DNA from: Gammaproteobacteria bacterium
GTDB lineage: Bacteria; Pseudomonadota; Gammaproteobacteria; Pseudomonadales; Pseudohongiellaceae
NCBI GenBank assembly: GCA_016762995.1
Contig: JAESUT010000210.1
Span: 1-5,868, forward strand
DNA: 5,868 nt
Reading direction: 5' to 3'
The position numbers and the translations under genes were made by a program. Below the pieces are notes generated by a model, which had not been told where the DNA came from, did no database searches, and worked only from the letters and a program-made list of their open reading frames with translations. Positions 1 through 5,868 of this stretch are shown here, one piece after another. Numbering within the stretch: the stretch's first letter is position 1; every line of letters begins with the position of its first letter.

Positions 1-1410
<1,410 letters not shown>

Positions 1411-1471
1411 TTAATAATCACTAATTCTTCATTTGTCGTACTTGGTCAGAGGCTTCTTAGCCCGAATTGGT

Positions 1472-4400
1472 TTATTTAGTACTGACGTCCAATTCCATAT
1501 CAATCGCAAGCGACCTAATTTCCTTCACTAGCACATTAAATGATTCCGGCATTCCCGGTTCCATTCTGTGGTCACCATCGACGATGTTCTTGTACATCTT
1601 CGTTCGTCCGGCAACGTCGTCCGACTTTACAGTTAGCATTTCTTGCAAAGTATAAGCTGCACCATAAGCTTCGAGCGCCCACACCTCCATCTCTCCGAAG
1701 CGCTGCCCACCGAACTGTGCTTTACCACCTAGTGGCTGCTGCGTAACCAAGCTGTACGAACCAGTCGATCTAGCGTGCATCTTGTCATCAACCAAGTGAT
1801 TCAACTTCAGCATATACATGATGCCTACCGTCACCTGACGATCGAAAGACTCTCCCGTTCTGCCATCATAAAGAGAGATCTGGCCACTTTCATCAATGCC
1901 AGCCAATTCAAGCATGGCTTTGATCTCAGACTCAGCGGCACCATCGAACACAGGTGTAGCCATCGGAACACCCGCACGCAAGTTACTAGCAAGCTCCATG
2001 ACTTCTTCGTCATTAAGGCTTTTGATGTCTTCAGTGCGCTCACCGATCGTGTTATAAATTTCGTTCACGAGCTTTCTGACTTCTGATGTTTTCTTCCTAG
2101 CATCTAGCATCTCGCCAATGCGGTTACCCAAGCCCTTAGCTGCCGCACCTAGGTGCGTCTCTAAGACCTGACCAACGTTCATTCGCGACGGTACGCCTAG
2201 CGGATTAAGCACGATATCTATCGGCTCACCCTTCTCGTCATAAGGCATGTCTTCGATCGGCATAATTACCGAGATAACACCTTTGTTACCATGACGACCT
2301 GCCATCTTGTCGCCGGGTTGTATGCGGCGCTTAATAGCGAGATAGACTTTAACAATCTTCAATACGCCAGGAGCTAGATCATCACCTTGAGTGAGTTTCT
2401 TTCTCTTGTCTTCGAAGCGCTCGTCTAGGTCGACGCGTCTTTCTTTAAGCTGCTCATCTGCACGCTCTAATTGCTTGTTTACTGCATCGTTAGACATACG
2501 CAGCTTGAACCAATCTTCCTTCGGCAGTTCCTCTAAATAGTCAGCAGTAATCTTCTGGCCTTTCTTCAACTTCGGGCCACCGGCTACAATTTTACCGACT
2601 AGAACCTCCTGTAAACGCTCAAAAGTCGCCGCCTCAACAATTCGATATTCATCATCGATGTCTTTGCGAACTTTAGACAGTTGCGACTCTTCGATCTCTA
2701 CAGCGCGCTGATCTTTCTCAAGACCATCACGTGTGAACACCTGCACGTCTATTACGGTACCCTTAACACTTGTAGGCACACGTGATGAAGTATCTTTTAC
2801 GTCCGAGGCTTTCTCACCGAAGATTGCACGCAGCAATTTTTCTTCTGGAGTTAATTGCGTTTCACCCTTAGGCGTAACCTTGCCGACTAAAATATCCCCA
2901 GCACTAACTTCAGCTCCTATATACACAATGCCAGACTCGTCCAGCTTGCTTAGGGCGCCTTCACCTACGTTTGGAATATCAGCGGTAATCTCTTCCGATC
3001 CCAGCTTGGTATCGCGAGCGACACAAGTTAATTCCTGAATATGAATAGTGGTAAAGCGATCTTCCTTAACCACTCGCTCAGATATCAAGATTGAATCTTC
3101 GAAGTTGTATCCGTTCCAAGGCATGAATGCGATACGCATATTCTGCCCTAGCGCCAACTCACCCATATCGATTGATGGGCCGTCTGCCAAGATGTCGCCA
3201 CGACCAATCGTGTCACCATCTTTAACCAACGGACGCTGGCTGATACATGTATTCTGATTAGAGCGGGTATACTTAGTCAGGTTGTAGATATCCACACCCG
3301 CCTCACCTGCATCAGTCTCTGCATCGTTCACACGAACGATGATTCTGGCCGCATCGACACTCTCGATGACGCCGCCTCTAAACGCGACAACACATACGCC
3401 TGAATCGGTCGCTACATTGCGTTCCATACCCGTACCAACTAGAGGCTTTTCTGTCTTCAAAGTTGGCACTGCTTGACGCTGCATGTTCGAACCCATCAGG
3501 GCGCGGTTAGCATCATCGTGTTCGAGGAACGGAATCAAGGCCGCCGCAACAGATACCATCTGTTGTGGAGCCACATCCATATAATCGACTTCTTCGCGCG
3601 GCTTTAAGAGTGTTTCACCCTTATATCGCACGGTAACGAGGCTATCGACGAAGTTCTTCTTCTTATCCAAAGGAGCACTTGCCTGCGCAATAACGAAATC
3701 GCTTTCGTCGATTGCTGATAGGTAATTGATCTCGTCTGTAACCTTGTTGCTAACTACTTTTCTATAAGGGCTTTCGAGGAAGCCGTAGTGATTTGTTCTC
3801 GCATAAGTTGCCAGCGAGTTAATCAATCCGATGTTCGGGCCTTCTGGCGTTTCGATTGGGCATACTCGACCGTAATGAGTCGGGTGTACGTCACGCACTT
3901 CGAAGCCTGCTCTTTCTCTCGTGAGACCGCCGGGTCCTAGAGCCGATACGCGACGCTTGTGCGTTACCTCGGAAAGCGGATTGTTTTGATCCATAAACTG
4001 GGACAGCTGACTGGAGCCAAAGAATTCCTTGATCGCTGCAGCCACTGGCTTCGCATTGATCATATCTTGTGGCATCAGGCCCTCTGAGTCCGCCATGCTC
4101 AAACGCTCTTTCACAGCGCGCTCGACACGAACCAAGCCCACGCGGAATTGGTTCTCTGCCATTTCACCTACGGAGCGAATACGGCGGTTACCTAAGTGAT
4201 CAATGTCATCGACTGAGCCGAAACCGTTACGGATTCCAACCAGAGTCTTCAATACATCGACGATATCTTCCTTACTTAGGACCATCAAGCCCTCTGACTC
4301 AGGGCGACCCAAGCGGCGGTTGAACTTCATACGGCCAACCGCAGAAAGATCGTAACGCTCTGGCGAGAAGAAAAGGTTAGAGAATAAGTTCTCTGCAGAT

Positions 4401-5569
4401 TCCTTCGTAGGCGGCTCGCCTGGACGCATCATGCGATAGATTTCGACCATGGCTTCCAGCTTGGAAGTGGTTCCATCGATGCGCAATGTGTGCGATACAA
4501 ATGGACCGCAATCCAAGTCGTTGGTGTAGATAGTCTCGAATGTCTTTACGCCAGTCTCGAAGAACTGCTCTATCACTTCTTCAGTGATTTCAGTATTACA
4601 GGCAACCAAAATTTCACCCGTCTCTTCGTTGATCACATCAGCAGCAAGTGCGGCACCGACAAGGTACTCATGCTCGACCAACAGCGTAGTTAGCTTCGCT
4701 TGTTCCATGAGGCGCACGTGGCGTGACGTGATGCGACGGCCAGCCTCTACAATTTCCTTACCTTTCTTATCATTGATCGGAAAAGTAAGTACTTCCCCGC
4801 GCAGACGCGCGGGAATTAGATTCAACGAAATAGTCGGCTCTTTGTCCTTACCTTTCGTAGTAATCTTGAAACTATTGTTGTCATAGAACATCTCAAGAAT
4901 TTCTTGAGATCCGTAACCTAAGGCGCGTAGCAACACCGTCGCAGGTAATTTTCTACGGCGGTCGATTCGAACATAAACCATGTCTTTAGGATCGAATTCA
5001 AAGTCGAGCCAAGAACCACGGTAAGGAATAACCCGCGCAGAATAGAGCAGTTTTCCCGAGCTATGCGTCTTACCACGGTCATGATCAAAGAACACACCGG
5101 GGGATCTATGCAGCTGCGATACAACAACACGCTCAGTACCGTTGATAACGAAAGTACCGGAGTCAGTCATCAAGGGGATTTCACCCATATAGACTTCTTG
5201 TTCTTTAATATCTTTAATTGTTTGTACTGTTGATTCCTTATCATAAAGAATCAACCGAACCTTAACCCGCAAGGATACTGAATAGGTAGAGCCACGCAGC
5301 TGACATTCTTTAACGTCAAACACTGGCTTTCCGAGGTTGTAGCTAACATATTCCAGAACTGCCTTGCCGGAATAGCTGACAATAGGGAATACAGATTTGA
5401 ACGCAGCGTGTAAGCCTTGCTCCATACGTGATTCGACAGGCACGTCAACCTGAGTAAACTGTTTATAGGAATCGACTTGTATAGACAAGAGGTAAGGGAT
5501 ATCCATCGCACTTGGCAATTTGCCGAAGTTCTTACGGATACGTTTTTTCTCTGTATACGAATAGGCCAT
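1472..5569 (-). CDS. rpoB: RNA polymerase β subunit (complete, 1365 residues)
   Basis: β is the second-largest catalytic subunit of RNA polymerase. The protein aligns with E. coli β from [16 protein letters not shown] to near the C-terminus. Landmarks are the [19 protein letters not shown] region; [18 protein letters not shown]; the rifampicin-pocket segment [21 protein letters not shown] starting at Gly518; [27 protein letters not shown] with Glu824-Asp825 (E. coli 813-814); the flap segment [12 protein letters not shown] (912-923), which meets sigma region 4; [12 protein letters not shown] with Lys1088 and Lys1096 (E. coli 1065 and 1073, active site); and [18 protein letters not shown] near 1256-1273. 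The frame is open back to an ATG at 5602, adding 11 residues ([11 protein letters not shown]). I chose 5569 because homologues start there and AGGA lies 8 nt upstream. Its 23 extra residues over E. coli lie mainly in the two lineage-variable regions. It is intact, with wild-type residues at the main rifampicin positions. Confidence 0.99.
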   Translation of the reverse strand: MAYSYTEKKRIRKNFGKLPSAMDIPYLLSIQVDSYKQFTQVDVPVESRMEQGLHAAFKSVFPIVSYSGKAVLEYVSYNLGKPVFDVKECQLRGSTYSVSLRVKVRLILYDKESTVQTIKDIKEQEVYMGEIPLMTDSGTFVINGTERVVVSQLHRSPGVFFDHDRGKTHSSGKLLYSARVIPYRGSWLDFEFDPKDMVYVRIDRRRKLPATVLLRALGYGSQEILEMFYDNNSFKITTKGKDKEPTISLNLIPARLRGEVLTFPINDKKGKEIVEAGRRITSRHVRLMEQAKLTTLLVEHEYLVGAALAADVINEETGEILVACNTEITEEVIEQFFETGVKTFETIYTNDLDCGPFVSHTLRIDGTTSKLEAMVEIYRMMRPGEPPTKESAENLFSNLFFSPERYDLSAVGRMKFNRRLGRPESEGLMVLSKEDIVDVLKTLVGIRNGFGSVDDIDHLGNRRIRSVGEMAENQFRVGLVRVERAVKERLSMADSEGLMPQDMINAKPVAAAIKEFFGSSQLSQFMDQNNPLSEVTHKRRVSALGPGGLTRERAGFEVRDVHPTHYGRVCPIETPEGPNIGLINSLATYARTNHYGFLESPYRKVVSNKVTDEINYLSAIDESDFVIAQASAPLDKKKNFVDSLVTVRYKGETLLKPREEVDYMDVAPQQMVSVAAALIPFLEHDDANRALMGSNMQRQAVPTLKTEKPLVGTGMERNVATDSGVCVVAFRGGVIESVDAARIIVRVNDAETDAGEAGVDIYNLTKYTRSNQNTCISQRPLVKDGDTIGRGDILADGPSIDMGELALGQNMRIAFMPWNGYNFEDSILISERVVKEDRFTTIHIQELTCVARDTKLGSEEITADIPNVGEGALSKLDESGIVYIGAEVSAGDILVGKVTPKGETQLTPEEKLLRAIFGEKASDVKDTSSRVPTSVKGTVIDVQVFTRDGLEKDQRAVEIEESQLSKVRKDIDDEYRIVEAATFERLQEVLVGKIVAGGPKLKKGQKITADYLEELPKEDWFKLRMSNDAVNKQLERADEQLKERRVDLDERFEDKRKKLTQGDDLAPGVLKIVKVYLAIKRRIQPGDKMAGRHGNKGVISVIMPIEDMPYDEKGEPIDIVLNPLGVPSRMNVGQVLETHLGAAAKGLGNRIGEMLDARKKTSEVRKLVNEIYNTIGERTEDIKSLNDEEVMELASNLRAGVPMATPVFDGAAESEIKAMLELAGIDESGQISLYDGRTGESFDRQVTVGIMYMLKLNHLVDDKMHARSTGSYSLVTQQPLGGKAQFGGQRFGEMEVWALEAYGAAYTLQEMLTVKSDDVAGRTKMYKNIVDGDHRMEPGMPESFNVLVKEIRSLAIDMELDVSTK

Positions 5570-5577
5570 TGGTGTGT

Positions 5578-5581
5578 TCCT
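5578..5581 (-). promoter_or_regulatory. Shine-Dalgarno site that decides the rpoB start
   Basis: The minus strand reads TAGGA, with AGGA 8 nt before the ATG at 5569. The alternative in-frame ATG at 5602 has no comparable purine-rich site before it (it is preceded by TAGTAGTTA). This favours the shorter protein, in agreement with the N-termini of β homologues. Confidence 0.7.
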
Positions 5582-5611
5582 AGCGTTGTGTTCTATTGGC
5601 ATTAACTACTA

Positions 5612-5626
5612 GCAGAATTTTTCTGC
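5612..5626 (-). promoter_or_regulatory. Short perfect stem-loop in the rpoB leader
   Basis: The minus strand reads GCAGAA-AAA-TTCTGC, a perfect 6-bp stem with a 3-nt loop. It ends about 40 nt before the rpoB ATG and overlaps the end of a possible 8-codon reading frame (5609-5635). No U-run follows it. The stem is short and only moderately stable, so a function is uncertain. Confidence 0.35.
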
Positions 5627-5665
5627 GGTTTGCATGACCTGTGTCGTAACGACTTGGACAATGCA

Positions 5666-5679
5666 CGGCTATTAAGCCG
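5666..5679 (-). promoter_or_regulatory. Short GC-rich stem-loop in the rplL-rpoB spacer
   Basis: The minus strand reads CGGCT-TAAT-AGCCG, a perfect 5-bp stem with a 4-nt loop, in the middle of the spacer. It may be part of a larger fold or may be incidental. No U-tract follows. Confidence 0.3.
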
Positions 5680-5701
5680 GTCTTCTCTTACTTGAAATTA
5701 C

Positions 5702-5747
5702 AACGAACTAACGCCAGGTGCGTTGACGGCACCCGGCGTTTGTCGTT
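5702..5747 (-). promoter_or_regulatory. Long stem-loop, candidate attenuator or RNase III site between rplL and rpoB
   Basis: On the minus strand, AACGCCGGGTGC pairs with GCACCTGGCGTT through 12 pairs, one of them G-U, around a 7-nt loop (CGTCAAC). Beyond a small internal loop (CA opposite AGT), AACGA pairs with TCGTT for five more pairs. This is the strongest structure in the window. It stands where E. coli has its rplL-rpoB attenuator and RNase III processing site. The downstream strand (AGTTCGTTGTAATTTC) is T-rich but lacks a true U-run, so a partial terminator or a processing stem is more likely than a full terminator. The fold is seen; the function is inferred from position. Confidence 0.6.
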
Positions 5748-5749
5748 TT

Positions 5750-5767
5750 GTAGCAATTTCTTGCTAC
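5750..5767 (-). promoter_or_regulatory. Perfect GAAA-tetraloop hairpin over the rplL stop codon
   Basis: The minus strand reads GTAGCAA-GAAA-TTGCTAC, a perfect 7-bp stem capped by a GNRA-type tetraloop. The rplL stop codon TAG (5766-5764) lies in its 5' arm, so a terminating ribosome would melt it. It stops two bases before the long attenuator-like hairpin and could stack on it, protect the rplL 3' end after processing, or couple translation termination to folding. These roles are inferences. Confidence 0.5.
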
Positions 5768-5868
5768 TTAAGCTCAACGGTTGCGCCAGCTTCTTCCAAT
5801 GTCTTCTTGGCTTCATCCGCTTCGCCCTTAGACGCAGCTTCCTTAATAGTTGATGGTGCATCATCAAC
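5764..5868 (-). CDS. rplL: Ribosomal protein bL12 (L7/L12), C-terminal 34 residues (5' end outside window)
   Basis: bL12 is the multicopy stalk protein of the large ribosomal subunit; its C-terminal domain recruits and stimulates the GTPase translation factors. The visible part reads VDDAPSTIKEAASKGEAD followed by EAKKTLEEAGATVELK and a TAG stop. It aligns with the E. coli C-terminus (about VEAAPAALKEGVSK...KKALEEAGAEVEVK). This covers only the last helices and final strand of the C-terminal domain; the N-terminal dimerisation domain, the hinge and the main factor-binding helices lie beyond the window. Its position directly upstream of rpoB on the same strand is the usual bacterial order, and rplJ is expected further upstream. 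No fault is visible. Confidence 0.95.
   Translation of the reverse strand, partial: VDDAPSTIKEAASKGEADEAKKTLEEAGATVELK

Larger units (their letters stand above)
5570..5763 (-). other. rplL-rpoB intergenic spacer with serial stem-loops (194 nt)
   Basis: The spacer runs from the rplL stop to the rpoB start. In transcription order it holds a long hairpin (5702-5747), a 5-bp stem (5666-5679), a weak 4-bp stem GTCG-TTA-CGAC (5643-5653), a 6-bp stem (5612-5626) and the rpoB ribosome-binding site. A further hairpin sits over the rplL stop. In E. coli the matching spacer carries a partial terminator and an RNase III cleavage site, which together lower rpoBC output relative to the ribosomal protein genes. 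A similar role here is inferred from position and structure only. I found no convincing sigma-70 promoter. Confidence 0.75.

Noticed and set aside
1775..5130. Several open frames of about 62-103 codons on the plus strand and short alternate frames on the minus strand within rpoB
   Set aside because: All overlap the strongly conserved rpoB frame, match no family I recognise and have no supporting start signals; they are by-products of rpoB codon content.
5702..5747. Classical intrinsic terminator ending the ribosomal protein transcript
   Set aside because: The stem is strong, but no run of T follows it on the minus strand and rpoB, which must be expressed, lies directly downstream. I kept it only as a candidate attenuator or processing site. 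The T-rich flank on the plus strand has no plus-strand gene to terminate.
5570..5763. Separate sigma-70 promoter for rpoB in the spacer
   Set aside because: TTGTAA and TTAATA look like weak -35 and -10 boxes, but their spacing is about 22 nt, too long, and no better pair was found.

Overview
The window is a piece of the conserved bacterial rplL-rpoB-rpoC cluster, read entirely on the minus strand. It suggests a gammaproteobacterium. The visible β and β' sequences follow the Escherichia coli proteins closely and, from memory, resemble the Pseudomonas and marine-gammaproteobacterial forms even more. Examples are the [13 protein letters not shown] start of β, a β of 1365 residues (about 1357 in Pseudomonas, 1342 in E. 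coli), and the [12 protein letters not shown] segment of β'. Base composition looks fairly balanced by eye. A genus cannot be assigned from this alone.

Layout in the direction of transcription (right to left). (1) 5764-5868: the last 34 codons of rplL, ribosomal protein bL12. (2) 5570-5763: a 194-nt rplL-rpoB spacer with several stem-loops. One is a perfect hairpin over the rplL stop codon. Another is a long 12+5 bp hairpin in the place where E. coli has a partial terminator (attenuator) and an RNase III site. (3) 1472-5569: complete rpoB. The start is set at 5569 by homology and a Shine-Dalgarno site; the reading frame is open a little further, to 5602. (4) 1375-1471: a 97-nt rpoB-rpoC spacer with a hairpin directly against the strong rpoC ribosome-binding site. 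(5) 1-1374: the first 458 codons of rpoC, cut exactly before the catalytic aspartate motif.

The genes fit one transcription unit. bL12 is the ribosomal stalk protein that recruits translation factors. β and β' together form the RNA polymerase active centre. The spacer structures could set how much polymerase subunit is made relative to ribosomal protein.

I found no mobile element, CRISPR array, tRNA, rRNA or unknown accessory gene. The open frames on the plus strand and the small overlapping ones on the minus strand are shadows of rpoB and rpoC. Nothing here supports a new biological system. The only material worth a second look is the RNA structure at the two gene junctions and a few small sequence details.
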